DNA from: Acanthaster planci
Taxonomy: Eukaryota; Echinodermata; Asteroidea; Valvatida; Acanthasteridae
Direction of reading: 5' to 3'
Length of the DNA: 64,000 nt
NCBI RefSeq assembly: GCF_001949145.1
Contig: NW_019091451.1
Coordinates: forward strand, 994,091 to 1,058,090
Positions 1 through 25,715 of this stretch are shown piece by piece (within the stretch, counting starts at the first letter, position 1; every line of letters starts with the position of its first letter). A model generated the notes under the pieces. That model worked only from the letters and a program-made list of their open reading frames with translations, made no database searches and was not told where the DNA came from. The translations under genes and the position numbers were made by a program.

Positions 1-585
1 TTAATATAATGCTGAGAAATCTGCAACATAGCGGCTGGCACCGGTGTTGCCAGAGCAATAATCCTGGACAAGTTCCTGACAAGATTCCCTACGACTGGAA
101 CACTATCAAGGGTTACTGCAGAGCTCTTAAATCTAAGCAGGCTTTGTTTTACTTACTGGATCCAATCTTTATATTAGCAACTGATAAATAAACAAATTGC
201 GAAAAATGGTACTGAAACAGAGAATTTGTGTAAGGATGCTCAGATATATATTTGAATGCTAGCACGCCTGTCTACAAAATACTGTTTTGAATTCCACTGT
301 CTAACAAGATATCGGTAGTGAAAGTATACAGCTTGTAAGCTACAACGCAAGTCAGCGCTCTGGAAAAAAGTCAACCACACAAACTGTAGTATCCAAACGA
401 CACCTCAGATTCTTTTTGGGCAAACAGTCCTCTACTCAGCCAAGCTGTGGCCAACGACCCACCTCCTATTCCACTGAATACAGAGTTTCTATCAGACAAA
501 GTGAAGCCTACTAGAGAATATTCTGAACTGTTCACGATGTGTCCTTAACAACTGAATGTACCACACCCTATTGCCCGTCTTACCA
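1..585. other. NUP107 intron sequence, no exon seen
   Basis: This stretch lies downstream (on the minus strand) of the last visible NUP107 exon. I searched the minus strand for the next expected segment of the family, the helix after the conserved ILGD motif, and found no match. It is most likely intron, the next exon lying left of the window. Confidence 0.5.
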
Positions 586-3500
586 TCGACGTCTCCAAGA
601 ATGATGAACTTCTGTATAATGTGATGTTTTTCCTTGGACTGCATCTCAACAATCTGCAAGAAAAGTAACAAAGGAATTCAAATTTTTATAAATTTAAGAA
701 AAAGGCAATATTTATACTCCATAACCCAATGAAGGCATCGGACGAGTCACAAGTTAAGTGTAACCAAATCACGTCTGATAAACCTCCCTGACCTACTTTT
801 TGAGGACTTTGTCAGGGCTGGTGGATTTTTGAGCCCATCTTGTCATCACTTTCAATAAAGACCAATGTACACAGAGTGCAACTGGTTTGCAGCGCAGCAT
901 TGAATTTTGAAGTGTTCCAGACGGTTTCACTCAAATGCGTACCGGATCAGGCTCAACAAGTAACAAAAATTTATTTATTTTTCCTTTCTTTTCTCGCTTT
1001 ACCTGTCTTGGGTGGGACTGAAGCTCTTGAAAAATTCTTGACGGTGAGAGCCTGAAAAAAGATGTAAAAGAATGCATGACTTGGGTTTGAAGAGCTGAAT
1101 GAGTAGTAACCGTGAAGCACTTAAGAGGTTTAATGAGGACCCCTGCGGCTGACAGCAGAACAAGATAAGAATGCCCACAGTGTTTAACCACTTCCTGCCG
1201 GGGCAGTTATCAATGTTGATGATGCTGGGGCGGGATATTTATCATTTTTTTCTGTTTTCAAAATTCTTGTCTAGTTTCTTGAGGAGGGAACTGATGAGAA
1301 GATATTTCGTTCCCTCCTGGGCAGAATCAAGAATCATTACCCACTTTGGGGTACTTCCCAGCTGAGCTGATGCCAACATCCAGTCCCACTCCTAGGTGGA
1401 GAGAAGCAAGTAGGGTAACGTTGCTTGCTTGAAGACACATCATATGGCCAGGGGATGGATGTGAACCGGTGACTTTTGAATCCCTACCACTCAACCCCAG
1501 CCAACCTTGCCAAATTTGAAACAAACAAAAAAAATTGGTCTAAATATGGCGACGGCCACCTACTCTTTCTCATAGTAAGCGTCTGGCAGGGCTTCCAGCT
1601 CCCGGCTCAGGTTCAGCTTGTCCCGAATCTCCTGCTCCACCTGGCGATCCACAAAGACCTTGAAGTAGGCCCACAGGCAGTCATCCCAGCTATCGCAGGC
1701 CGGCAGGAGCTGGGGTGTGAACAATGCAAGAACCCAAGACAGAGAAGCGGTGAATGGAGGTGAAGATAGGATTGTGGTTAGAAAAAGTTGAGGATGGGAT
1801 TGGTTAAAATTTCTCAGACAACGGGATCAACTCACATCTACCGTGGAGTATTTGCGTCAGAAAAGGTCATTTTAACTTTGTGATTGACATCTCGCATGCA
1901 GTATCCTACAATTAACCATATGCTGTTCAGTATAATTGGATGATCGGAAGATTTGGTTTTGAGGGTTTAAAAAACTCATCATTGCCACAAAAAACAAAAT
2001 TAAACTTGTGCACCGAAAGACAAAACAGCTGCCAAATCCTTGCGCGACTGGTGCACAAATGTCAACTTTGTCACAGTGCATAGGAAAAAAAATCGCGCCT
2101 GCATGGTATACTCCGGGCAATGCACTGTATTCAGAACAGACCTCAAACATACTGACGTTAAGCTTTGTTTACGCGCGTGCTTTCCTATGGGGGCTTGACA
2201 GATCATATTCAAACCTCGTACCTCGTACACAGTGCATGACATCATTACGTTATAGGTCTATTGTTCCCACTGGCAACTGACAATAGGTGGAGTGCTCGAC
2301 CAACAAAGGATCAGTTGCCAAACTGCCCATGAACATTGTCTCACCTCTTTGAGATTCCCACTGAGGGCGGCATAGATGGCCCGCTCGTACACATTGAATC
2401 TCTCGTCCTCTGCCATGCGCCAGCACACCGACTTCCAGATGTCACGGTACTTGTTGCCTTTAATGTGCTGCAGCTCCCCTGTGGCTGGCACTGTGCCAAG
2501 AAAAAGGCAAACGATCAACAATTTTACGAAAGTGGAGAGTAAAGCTGTGGAAATCCAGTGATGACATTTTAACCGGATGCAGTGCAAGAAGAGTTCTCAC
2601 AATGTTATCATCAACGCTGATGTCTGAAAAAGTTGCATGGAGATGGCAAATTTAAACACTGTAGATATGAGACCTGTGGCTTACATAGCCTTGATCACTA
2701 AAGCATTTACACTGCTGCAGTCGAGTCTAACACGGGCACTTTCTAAAGTCCCCGCACCAGTCCTTTCATAAGACCAGTTGTGGTTACAGGTGAAAAAGAC
2801 AAAGGAATGCTTGTCACAGCTCGTTTGACTAGCTCTTGACTTGGTTTAGGACTTGATATCTTGTGACGGACTTGCTGGGACTTGTGATAAGTGCATCACT
2901 GTAAAACACTTGACTCCCTTAGGCTTTGGGATAAAAGCTTTCTTTTGAGGCAATCTTCTCGAAAACACTCAGAAAACTGAACACCATGGGATTTTCAGTG
3001 CCTGTTGTTGTCCGACGCTTTCAGAATGTTACCAGTAGAAGGTGCCTTGAGGCACTCATTGATATATGGGTTTACCTTCGCTGATGTTGGGATCGTCGTA
3101 CAGCCTCCAGCCGTCCAGTGTCGCTGCCCGCCACGACTGGCCGCACTTCCGGCAGAGCCGCTGCGCTTCCTCCATCCGCCCCGCCCGGATGTTGCCAAAC
3201 ACTTCGCGCAGGAGACGCACTTCATCCTCCTATGGAGATCCCCAGTGAAAGAGCAAAAAAAAAAGCGTAAGTACAGTTTTACCTCTGAATAGCCTACTCC
3301 ACTTTTAGCAAAATAAAGTGGAACACTGGATACAGAAGCAATGCAAAATAGGAGTAGCCTCGGATTATCAATGAGCTAGTTGCAAACAGACAGGGCGTTG
3401 GGCGAGAATAAGTCTTGAACTGCATCATTCCAAAATCTGAAACCTGGCACCTAAGTTTGCGGCTCTGCTGAGAAATTCTCCACTGGCGACCACCACTCCG

Positions 3501-6500
3501 TCCTTGCAGCACTAATACAGAAAGTCCGCATGAACACCGACAGCACAGAGAGCTTTAGGGGTATTCCACAGAGATTAGCAGCGATTTTTGCATGCATTAA
3601 GTGAAGCTGTAAAGTTGGACCGAGGTGGTTTATCTAACCTTATAAATACCGCTGCACCCTGCAACTGAAGTCCAAATACAGTTCAGGTATAAAGAATTTT
3701 CAACTAGTTGAATGCCCGATGGTGATCTTGGAGTCTTTAACAAGGAGAACACAAATTCGTGAAAAAATGTTCATGCTGAGAATTTGCAGAAGTGGAACAT
3801 CTTCCAACTTGCGTGGATCTCAACCTAAATGCTTCCTGGTAAAAAATCTGTTTTCCCGCCAAGTGCACACTGGCTTGACTACTTCCACAATTAGGTTTTT
3901 TTTTGTGAATGCACCTTGTCAAGGTCAGCCAAGGGTTTGCTCTCTCTGATGGGGGCATCTGGGTCCAGGTGAGACAGTGAGGACTGTCGCTGGCCAGTAC
4001 CAACCTGCCGCTTGAGACCATGGAGAGTGTTCTCCCTGAAATATGACCACACACGGACTTCTGAATCAAGGAAGCAAAACATAGCAAATGAGGAACATGG
4101 AACTGAGCAGTGCCACTCCACAGGTTGGTCCAAATTCAGAGGACTCTGATAAGTGAAATTCATGAACGTTTAGCAGGGTCATACATATTCTGAGACTTGG
4201 TAACCAATGTAAAACAGGGAGCAAATCCATCAGACAGATGAAAGTAACAAGGCAAGAAAGCATTATAAAATGTCCCCATCTGAAGGCTTCCAAGGAATAT
4301 GTACAGCATTGGCCAATGGAAGCTTGAAGTGAATGTGTACTGAATGTAACAAAGGGAATGATAACCAACTGGAAGTTAGAAGTTAGTTTGCCAAACCTTG
4401 ACCAATGTGGCCCTTGGTGAGCCTGTTCTTAGATTTGTTCACCAGATTCAAGGGGGGATTCATTCCTACCAGCAGATGGACTTAGAGTAGAACTCGGCCC
4501 TGTCGTAGCCGGATCTCAAGACATCTTGGGCGTTCTCCTCCAGCCAGTCCACCACGATCTGGCTCTGTCGGACTTCGCTGTTGCCTAGAAAGAAGGCCTC
4601 CATGATGTCCTTCTCACTTTGGCTTGGTGTCTGTCCGGAGAACCACCACATTTGGGTTTTAAGAACATGACGCTGAACAGCGTGGAAATGTGCACCTTTC
4701 AGAAGACTTGGCTTGAGTGGCAATAGGAATGTCAGTGCTGACATGTGACGCTATAGCAAGTGTTTGCACTGCGAATCGGCGACACACAATGCTGTGTGAC
4801 AACAGCATTGCGATCCTATTTGCCTTCACCAAGACTGTGAGATGGCCTTTGAAGATCTTCCCAAAAGGATCCACTCTGCTTTTAAATGCATCTAAAATTT
4901 ATACTTTAAGTACAACACATCTTGCAAACTTTGCAGTCGAATGATCGGAAGTGTCACCCAAGGAGCGCTGGCAAACTTGCCGAAGAGCTCCCTCTGTGGT
5001 TCCTACCTCTAAATTGACGTCCATATCCTCTTGGTCATCCTCCAGCACGCTCTGTCTATCCTGATATAACGAGCCAATCAGACGCCACGAACATTTCTCC
5101 TGGTCAAGCAGGCGCAAGACTTCGACGGTGCGGGCGAACCTTGGCCCAAAAATTTTTTTAAAAAGTTAATCAAAAAAGAGCAGCGGTCTAAAATGGGTGG
5201 ACAGTGTCTCAAACTGCAGAATTAGAAAGTTGGGGAAAGGGTTCGGAATGTTAGTTTTTGTTCAAGTGACTTACTTCTTGGGAATGCCATAAGATGACGT
5301 CACGCCTGCCTTCCGGACAAGGTTATTGAGCATGTCCACTTGTTCCATGCACACCTCCTGGTACTTGGCCACCAGTGTGAAAACATCAGTTGGTGACTGG
5401 TGCTCGGTGAAACATTGCATGAACTTCTCAAAAAGTCCTTCCGAAGCTATATACAAGAGATAAGACATAACGTGGCTAAATACCGTCAGCAAAGCAGGAG
5501 ACTTAGAAAGTCAAACACACTTTGTTGTTTTTCACAGATGTTGACTCAAAGAGGACTGAAAGCAGCTTAGGATATAAAGAGAATGAGTGAAAAAAATTCA
5601 TGAAAAATCCAGGTAAAACTGTCCTGATCATTTGACATTTTGTATATATTCCATTGATTGTTGAATGTTACAAATATATACATTTTTTGAAATTAAATAT
5701 TCAGAGGTGAAAATCTGTGAAATAAAAAAAAGGAAAAATTTCAATTACTTGGTAACCAAATTGCATTCTAGAAGCATACTTTGAGGTGTTACAAGTTAAC
5801 TTTAAAGGCTGAGAGCACGAGACCAACAATAAAGCCAAACATTTTTCCCCTTAATTTTCTATTCTCACTTTAAACCAAACATGTAAATTTCTTCCCTGTT
5901 TTTGTGGACATTTCGATTCAGCTGAATATGCAATCAAAAGGTTGAATATTCAAATATTCAGTTATTCCAATTGACTAAGCCTTAGCATTAGACAAATAGC
6001 TTGCAATGTTGAGCTTCTAAAGGAAAGCAGCCTTCGTGAAAGAAGGCAACGCCAAGACTATCGTCAGTCTGAGCTTCTCAACAAATTTGGTTGTCTTTCA
6101 AGATAAGAGTGCAATGCTGAACATGAAAGTTCCTTTCTGTACCTGCTATGCCTGGGTCTTCCGCCAGTAGGAGGTGGACATTGGTGCTGGTGAAGTCTTC
6201 CGTGCTACCCCCTGGCGTCTGAACGGCAGTGGATTCCAGGTCTGCCGCAGTGGGCTGCCGGGGTGTGGCCAGGAACAGGGAGGTGTTGAGGCGTGTCTGG
6301 TCGACCGCTGACAAGTTGAACTTAAGAAAGTAGAACGTTCAGGAAGAAGTAACATTTCACACGGAACCGCTGCATATTGTTTGATAAAGGTATGATTGTG
6401 TTATTAATGAGCATTTTTCCACAAAAAAATCTGTGCATGTGTACCAGTGTGGTAGTTGAGACTCCCAAGACCATCTCGGGACCCCATCACAGGACCAACA

Positions 6501-8740
6501 CAAGACCTCGTCTGAATTTTGGTCACAAGCAATTCAAGTGAACTGCGACAAAAGCATGCCTTTGCCACTGTTCGCCATGCTCCTTTGACTGGTCTTGAGA
6601 TGGTCTTCACTAAAACACCACTGAGTGCAACGTGTCCGTCATACTGGAGGTATCTCATAAATGCACGGGTCCACAGTGTTCAAGACATTTTTGAAGCAGA
6701 AGCTGTTTTGATATCTTGTACACCAACAGGCAGTGCCAACTTACCGTGGGTCCTGGAGTCATGAGGGACCGGCTTGGCGTCTGGCCCATTAAATCCGAGA
6801 CATCGAACTGGGAGGCTGTCGGAGGGCGTCTTGGTGTATCTGCGGCCAAAATAAGAATGTTATTACTGAAACACGTATAGAAAAGAATATGCACAAGATT
6901 GAAACTCCTGCAGCAATTTTGTTCATCAGATGAAAGTGTCTAACAACCTCATTCCTTAGAATCATTACTCACATGTGCTATGCTTGAGTGCACTGCCTGG
7001 TGTGCGGGGTACAGGATGCCCTGGGGTGGTAGTTGTGCCCGTTGCTTGATCAAGTAGACCAATGGCTGCTGAACAAGTTACGGTTCAATCTTTCAATTGG
7101 AATCTTCGGTAGACAGTTTTAATTCTTAAGTCATGAATCTGCACTGAAAGTCACTGGTAAACAAATTTGGGGAAAATCAATGTGATTCCTGCCACAGCAG
7201 TCAAAATTCGCATCCTCAATTGTTTGTGCATTTTGGCTCTTCTCCAGCCCAAACTCAAAAGATTTTCCTGCTCATTTGAGACACAATCCGGCGGCTCTCT
7301 AAGGAGAATAGGGTTTGAGAAATAAATGAGCTCACGCAGCATTTTTGCTAGAGTTGTGGATGTTAAATGGGCATTCTCAGTTTCGTTGTCTTAAGGGCGG
7401 TTGGGGCAATTGACTCTTTCAAAACTATTTCTGTAACTATATTTTAAAGATTTTAATAATTATTCCGTTCTTGTCTTGTCTTTTCATAATAATTTAAAAA
7501 TCAATATTGGTGTCTTTAGATCTTGTATTTCGTCACCAACCCCACGAAGTAACACAAATCTACAGATGTGTGTGCGCTTCAACGCGTATTTTATAGAAAT
7601 GTGATTTTTTTCGTTTTCACGAAGAGGAACAAATGTCTTGCGTTACGTGCTCCGTGATTTGCCCTATTCAGAAATCGATGTTCTCCTTAATTTACACAGT
7701 TACGAGTTTTAAGAGCATTTTGCTTCAGTTTAGTCACCCATTTACGGGGAAAATAAAATCATTTTAGACATTTAAAGCTTTTTTTCTATGCTATATTGAC
7801 AAAAACACACATTTGTGCTTCTTCATGAAAACGAGATTGTTCGATAATGCATGAGTGTACAATATGCGCCGCACACACATTTGTGTCACTTCGTGAAACC
7901 AAAACTGCTCTAATCACGCTTTTCACGAACTAGCACAAAAGTGAAGACGTGTGTCAGTTCATGGTGTTGGTGACGAGTTGTAGATATTATGACGAGATCG
8001 ATTTTTGTAGTGTGAGGTGAGGGCCCAAATGCCTCACACTACAAAGGATGGGTTATCCTTATTTAGGATTGTTTTACATACACAAAGCAACCAGCAGACA
8101 GCATTAGAACATCAATTGACAGTAAAATCTTTATGTTTGGTAAGGATACATCTCCTGATGTGCTCTTGGTTGAGGGTCCGACTCATGTGTTCCTCTCTGG
8201 GTGCTGGGGAGTTGGAAAATTGCAAACTGGGAAATGACAACCGGTTGCCTGGTCTGTAGAAGGCATAGCAAAGGAGAGAAAAAGTCATTTACAATGGGTC
8301 AATGAGCTGGAGTGTTCAACAAAACTGCATTTAGGCCTTTTCACAAGAGACAAATCTCGGGGTTGATGACTCATACTTGAAAATTTTCAACCCTGCGTCA
8401 ACCCTGAGATTGATTTCAACTCAGACTTCAACCCTGTTCCAGGTTGAAAATTTTTGGTGCTCATTTCAAGGTTGAACTCACCCTGAAACACCGGGTTGAA
8501 AGCGAGGTTGAAAAATCAAACTTTCAACCCAGGGGAGTCACAGATTCACCTAGGGTTGAGTTCAACCTGGGTTGACAGGCTGAAGTGTGAAAAGGCCTAT
8601 TATTTAGGGTGAGCGATTAGGGGAGGGGTTCAAAGCAGGGTAAAAACTAATCACCTCAGGCCTTGACGAACTGCCCGTTTCCTGTCCACAGATTCGTTCA
8701 TTGTTTCCGCATTAAATCCTTGACTCTGCCCCTGTGAATA
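586..8740 (-). CDS. NUP107: Nucleoporin NUP107, N-terminal ~60% (3' end outside window)
   Basis: Scaffold component of the Nup107-160 (Y) complex of the nuclear pore. Exons in transcript order: 8740-8655, 8253-8150, 7068(or 7065)-6973, 6839-6745, 6320-6143, 5446-5275, 5139-5007, 4630-4470, 4035-3915, 3229-3076, 2490-2345, 1709-1564, 1051-1003, 653-586. Every join keeps the frame, giving about 556 residues from the ATG at 8701; the human protein is about 925. Recognisable family motifs include [78 protein letters not shown] and [13 protein letters not shown]. The N-terminal ~170 residues are low-complexity with many S/T-P sites (RTPG, TPRRPP, MTPGP, ATPRQP, QTPGG), as in the mitotically phosphorylated N-terminus of vertebrate NUP107. 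The 8253-8150 exon has a weak donor (GTATCC) but the only phase that joins its neighbours. The true start is not settled: the 8740-8655 exon is open upstream of its ATG. Confidence 0.95.
1329..1505 (-). repeat. tRNA-derived SINE relic
   Basis: On the minus strand a degenerate tRNA-like head (GGGTTGAGTGGTAGGG, B box near GGTTCACATCC) is followed by a body ending in CACCTAGGAGTGGGA. Same general build as the relic at 32385-32550. Lies in a NUP107 intron. Confidence 0.5.
6445..6623. mobile_element. MITE, CAGTG family
   Basis: Starts CAGTGTGGTAGTTGAGAC and ends in the inverse, AACACCACTG, with internal GACCATCTCAAGACC-type sequence in opposite orientation near the two ends. Same family as 32620-32908 and 47135-47273. 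In a NUP107 intron. Confidence 0.65.
7519..7988. mobile_element. MITE with subterminal repeats, 470 bp
   Basis: Ends are imperfect inverted repeats around CGTCACCAAC...(A)CACAAA. Inside are several copies, in both orientations, of a motif like CACATTTGTG followed by TTCGTGAAA (about 7615, 7805, 7872, 7925). Non-coding; lies in the NUP107 intron between exons 8150 and 7068. Confidence 0.6.
8332..8599. mobile_element. MITE with terminal TAGGCCTTTTCACA repeats, 268 bp
   Basis: Fourteen-base terminal inverted repeats (TAGGCCTTTTCACA and its complement). The interior holds many copies of TTCAACC/GGTTGAA in both orientations. No coding capacity. Inserted in the first NUP107 coding intron. No clear target duplication. 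Confidence 0.8.
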
Positions 8741-9659
8741 CTGAAAGCAAACAAAACATAACAGGACTGCTGTTACACTTGCTGATCACGTGTGTGTGTA
8801 CATGTACATAGATATGGGGAACGATTGTTTGAGCCTTGCATTTGCACTGGCTCTGGACTGTCAAGAGAAGACTCGGCCCTACAAAAAGCTCATTGAAAAT
8901 TGTTAAAATCGCCACGGCTCAACACGGCTCGAGTTTCTCAAGCAAAAAGTAGGCCACTAGGGATGGTCAGGACTGGTCACTGCTCTATTCTGGTACTGGG
9001 ACAATGGATTCTCTCAATATCTAACACGGTGCAATACCAAAAACGTGGTGCATATCTACACAATCTCCTCAGCAAGGTTTACTCAACTGAAATATGTGCA
9101 CGAACCCTGTTCCACATTCCAACTGGAGATTACATCAAAAGGACGTAATGGAGAACAATATGTTCCAGTGACTGCCCATTCTATTCAAATTTTAACTGGC
9201 ACAAAATAGTCTATCGATTTAAAATCTGACCCAATGCAATCATGCTCTTTTTTGGCTACTTAAGTTAATTAACATTTCCCCGACACATATCCCTGATGCA
9301 AAAGTACATGTCTTGAAATAATTTGCAGTGCAGGCTGCTACATCTGACTTGGACTGGCCCAAAACTCGACTCCAAAACATAAATGCAAACAGCTTTGCAA
9401 AAAAACCCAAAAAACTAGTGACTTACACTGACAGTTATGTTCATGTCAGGTGTCACGATCATCAAAAGTAAGGTGTGATGTGACCACCGGTAGAAACTCA
9501 GGTAAATGTTAAAAATGTCAAAAAAGATTTTTGTAGATCAGCTGCGCTAAATTTCCTGCAAAATACATCATCCCACGGGCGTAGGCGTATTCATAATATT
9601 TAGTAATTTCAACACAGCATTTATGGAATAAACCTTTTTCCACGTTTGCAATGCGTTAG

Positions 9660-10230
9660 GGGTTTGGTAGACAAACAAGCAGTGCATTTTATGCACAACC
9701 CTATGGGGGAAGTGAACCAGTCAGAAATCAGTTTACAGTTTTCGACTATATATTTTTATGTATCTGCTTAGTAAGTCACAGATGTATGCGTATTACCAGA
9801 TTATACAAGAAACATTTTTATATACGTTTTCAAATGTTTGTAAGCAAAGAAATAACCCTTGGTTTTGTCTTTTTTTAAGGGTACCAGTCACTCTATGGGC
9901 TGGTGACTGGTCAATGCAGTATGAATGAGCTACAAATCGTGATTTTGATAGGACCATAGAGCATTAATATTCATGATCTTAGTCAAAGTAGGGTCCAAGA
10001 CTACAAGTGGTGTTGTTGGATGGGATTCTCCAACTTTTCCTTCTCTGCCAAGCTTTAAACTTCGAAGTTTGTGAATATCTTCATCCCAAATCAATAATGC
10101 AACACGTTGTCAGAAGGGGGTGGCTTGAATTGGAGTATGAAATAAAATGGAAACTGATTTAACATTTTGCAGGTGCACTTCTCCCATACGGTTGTGCATA
10201 AAATGCATTGCATGTTTGTCATCCAAACCC
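9660..10230. mobile_element. Non-autonomous DNA transposon, 571 bp
   Basis: Inverted repeats of about 55-60 bp: 9660-9718 (GGGTTTGG, then TGCATTTTATGCACAACC, then GAAGTG) and 10171-10230. No ORF of note. Between the NUP107 coding exons and its promoter. Confidence 0.75.
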
Positions 10231-10922
10231 AGGTCTACTGAGTGGAGCGATAGTATTCCTCAGGGATCAGTCATACTAACGCTCCGCGGCAATACTTCGT
10301 AAAGTGACGACGGTTGTCAAAAATTCTAGAGACTCACCAAAGCCCTTTTCACCACCTGTGCCTAGTGGCTTTCTGAAATAGTTGTCACTGTACTAGATCA
10401 TATGTTATGTCGTATGACCGATCCCGTCCAAAATTCGAAAAAGAGGAATCAAACACTCCAAACCTATGCATTTCTAACGTCTGAACATTGAAAAGGTCTA
10501 TTTGGCTCAAATTTTGGGATACATGCCATAAATGGCACTTGTGAACGACATTTAAGCTGCCTCCACCAGGTAAAACTGTGAGAAAAAAAAGTTGAAAAAA
10601 ATTTTGCGATGGCAGGAGGACTTCATCGCCTGGGCGTTAGCTGAATGCAATGCATGGAAACTGCAATGTAAACGACGTCCACTGGGCTAGTTGAGCATGC
10701 AAGCAGCTGCAGCATGCATTTGTTGTCTGTACTGTAGCTAAGGCATGCAGCATGGCATTGGCAGGCAAAAATCAAACAAGAATAGAAAGGTCTTTCATGC
10801 CTTCCATATGTAGCCCAATGTGGTATCAACTGGTTCCTGAAAAGACACAGACAACCGATCTCCTCCTTCAGGTCTCCTCGTCTGGTACTGCCCGTGCTCA
10901 ACCGGCGACTGACTTGTCGATG

Positions 10923-10959
10923 TCCAAGGCTCACACGCTTCCTTTCTGACTCCCGCCAT
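10923..10959 (-). other. Candidate 5' leader exon of NUP107
   Basis: Minus-strand sequence beginning ACAATGGCGGGAG and ending about 28 bases later in GCGT before a GTGAGC donor. It lies about 500 bp from the divergent LETM1 start, where a NUP107 transcription start would be expected. The ATG at 10959 opens 54 codons if unspliced. If spliced at GTGAGC to the 8740 acceptor, it would be out of frame with NUP107 and end just before the NUP107 ATG, behaving as an upstream ORF. ATGGCGG here may instead be a YY1-type binding site. Start-site mapping is the missing evidence, and the left limit given is approximate. Confidence 0.3.
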
Positions 10960-11463
10960 TGTTATTTCATCGCCATTTCATTATAAGCTAGCCAGCTTGG
11001 CGCGCCGGCGCGGCGCGATCGAAATAAAATAGCTTTCACTGTACATAAATTTTCATATAAGAATGTTTAATTAAACTTAATCTGATAAACATTAAAATAC
11101 TTTTAAAAACGTAAAGGCAAAAATCTATTCCTTTTTTTTTTTAAATTTAATGAACACTGAAGTTAAATGCATTCATCGAGGCTAGAGGTTAGCGATTGAC
11201 CCAAGCAACGCAATACCAATGCAAATTTCATCCAATGAAAGGTTAAAGAAATTAGTCATTACTAGTTTCAGTGTGGGTACGAACACAAGCCTAGTTGTTC
11301 GCTGCAGTATACCACGCCGCGTGTTCACGAGGTCGTCTAGATACCTGGGTACGTTACATTTGACCGTGAACGTATGACCTACGTGACATGCATGATTATG
11401 GTGTGACCCTGAGACCGAAAAGCGTAGCCGTATTGTCTAAGTAAAACTAAAAAGTCTTCAAAT
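10960..11463. promoter_or_regulatory. Probable bidirectional promoter NUP107/LETM1
   Basis: About 500 bp between the candidate NUP107 leader (minus) and the LETM1 start codon (plus). A CpG-dense core lies at about 10998-11019 (GGCGCGCCGGCGCGG), in a region otherwise rich in A and T. The minus strand at the NUP107 edge carries ACAATGGCGG, close to the YY1 consensus AAnATGGCGG seen at many housekeeping-gene starts, with a second ATGGCG about 15 bp upstream. No TATA box at a convincing place was seen for LETM1. Inferred from gene arrangement and base composition. Confidence 0.5.
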
Positions 11464-24588
<13,125 letters not shown>

Positions 24589-24702
24589 AAACACGGGTTT
24601 AAAAGTTGTTATTTATGTTTTTATATTTTGAACATTCGACAATTTATATTGATGTGTCTGAGGGTATTTTTTAGTCAGACTCGGCAGATGAGGTAAAAAT
24701 GA

Positions 24703-24930
24703 TTGAAGCTCGTGTCATGCGATTTGAGAATTTTGGGTTTGAACCCTACTAAAGGACTTGCATGATTATCCTTGAGCAAGGTACTTTGCGTTGTCTGCTT
24801 GGTGGAAGCTGAAATCTCAGATTGAAGTTCAAGACTTGTGATTGGAAGGTTAAAGGTTCAAACCCTGCTGAAGGCCACAACTGGTTATCCTGAGCAAGGT
24901 ACTTTGCATTGCCTGCTGGGTGGGAGCTGA
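24703..24930 (+). repeat. Two adjacent tRNA-derived SINE relics
   Basis: Two units of about 100 bp (24703-24809, 24828-24930), each with a B-box-like word (GGTTTGAACCC, GGTTCAAACCC) followed by TATCCTTGAGCAAGGTACTT or TATCCTGAGCAAGGTACTTT, then GCnTTG-CTG-TGGTGGGAGCTG-like sequence. The CTTGAGCAAGG word is a frequent SINE body motif in marine deuterostomes. Just after the LETM1 stop, so probably in its 3' UTR. Confidence 0.65.
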
Positions 24931-25589
24931 AATGTTGCACCTATTGGCTCCTTGTAAGAGCTGCGTAAGGGCCGTGCTTGCCATGGCACTTTCAGTAACA
25001 AGGAAAAGCCATTTTCTGGGGGGGGACACTCTAAGTCTGGTCATGGTTTCAATGACCTCAAAGTTTCACCTTTTTTTTCTGGATGGAGTGAGGGGAAGAT
25101 GTTGGGGGTTGCTCCAAGTTGTTTCTTGGGTGCTTGAGAATGTCTGGCTTAATTGTAAACTTTCAATCTTAGTTTTTTTTTGAGTTGATGTATATTGTTC
25201 TTATATTGTACTGGATGATCAAATTTGAATATTTTTTATCCATAAAGTGGTATTTAGTATATGTAAATACGTGTACCTATGAAAACATACGTAGGTGGAC
25301 TCCCTTTGTTGGAAAGAACAACCCTGTTTGTTTCTGTGTTGAAATAATGAGAATGAAAACAGATTGAAAACATGACATAGTTCACATAATTTGAATATAT
25401 TATGTATTCGTAATGTTGCAAGGGTGCTTTGCTTGTTAGTATGAGGCTGTGTCCAAACTAGAAGGGGGCGCTTTGCAGCCTTAAGTACAAAGATTGACTG
25501 TGTAGTGTGCTCACAAATAAGACTCGATCCAGTGATTGGAGTCCAACTTGAGTCACCTTGGTTTGGCGACTCAACTCAAAGTCCCAACA

Positions 25590-25715
25590 AGTAAATGACT
25601 CAAGTCACTGTGAGTTACTGACTCGGCACAAGTTGCTATGTCAAAATGACCTGACTTGACAGCGATTTGTGTCGAGTCATTTTACTCACAGTGACTCAAA
25701 ATTGAGTCATTTACC
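25590..25715. repeat. Imperfect inverted repeat (GACTC-rich)
   Basis: Arms of about 45 bp containing GTCACTGTGAGT on the left and ACTCACAGTGAC on the right, inside a region full of GACTTGAGTC-type words. Probably a worn foldback element. Confidence 0.6.

Noticed and set aside
1-580. Possible further NUP107 exon
   Set aside because: No minus-strand segment matched the family sequence expected after ILGDVDG.
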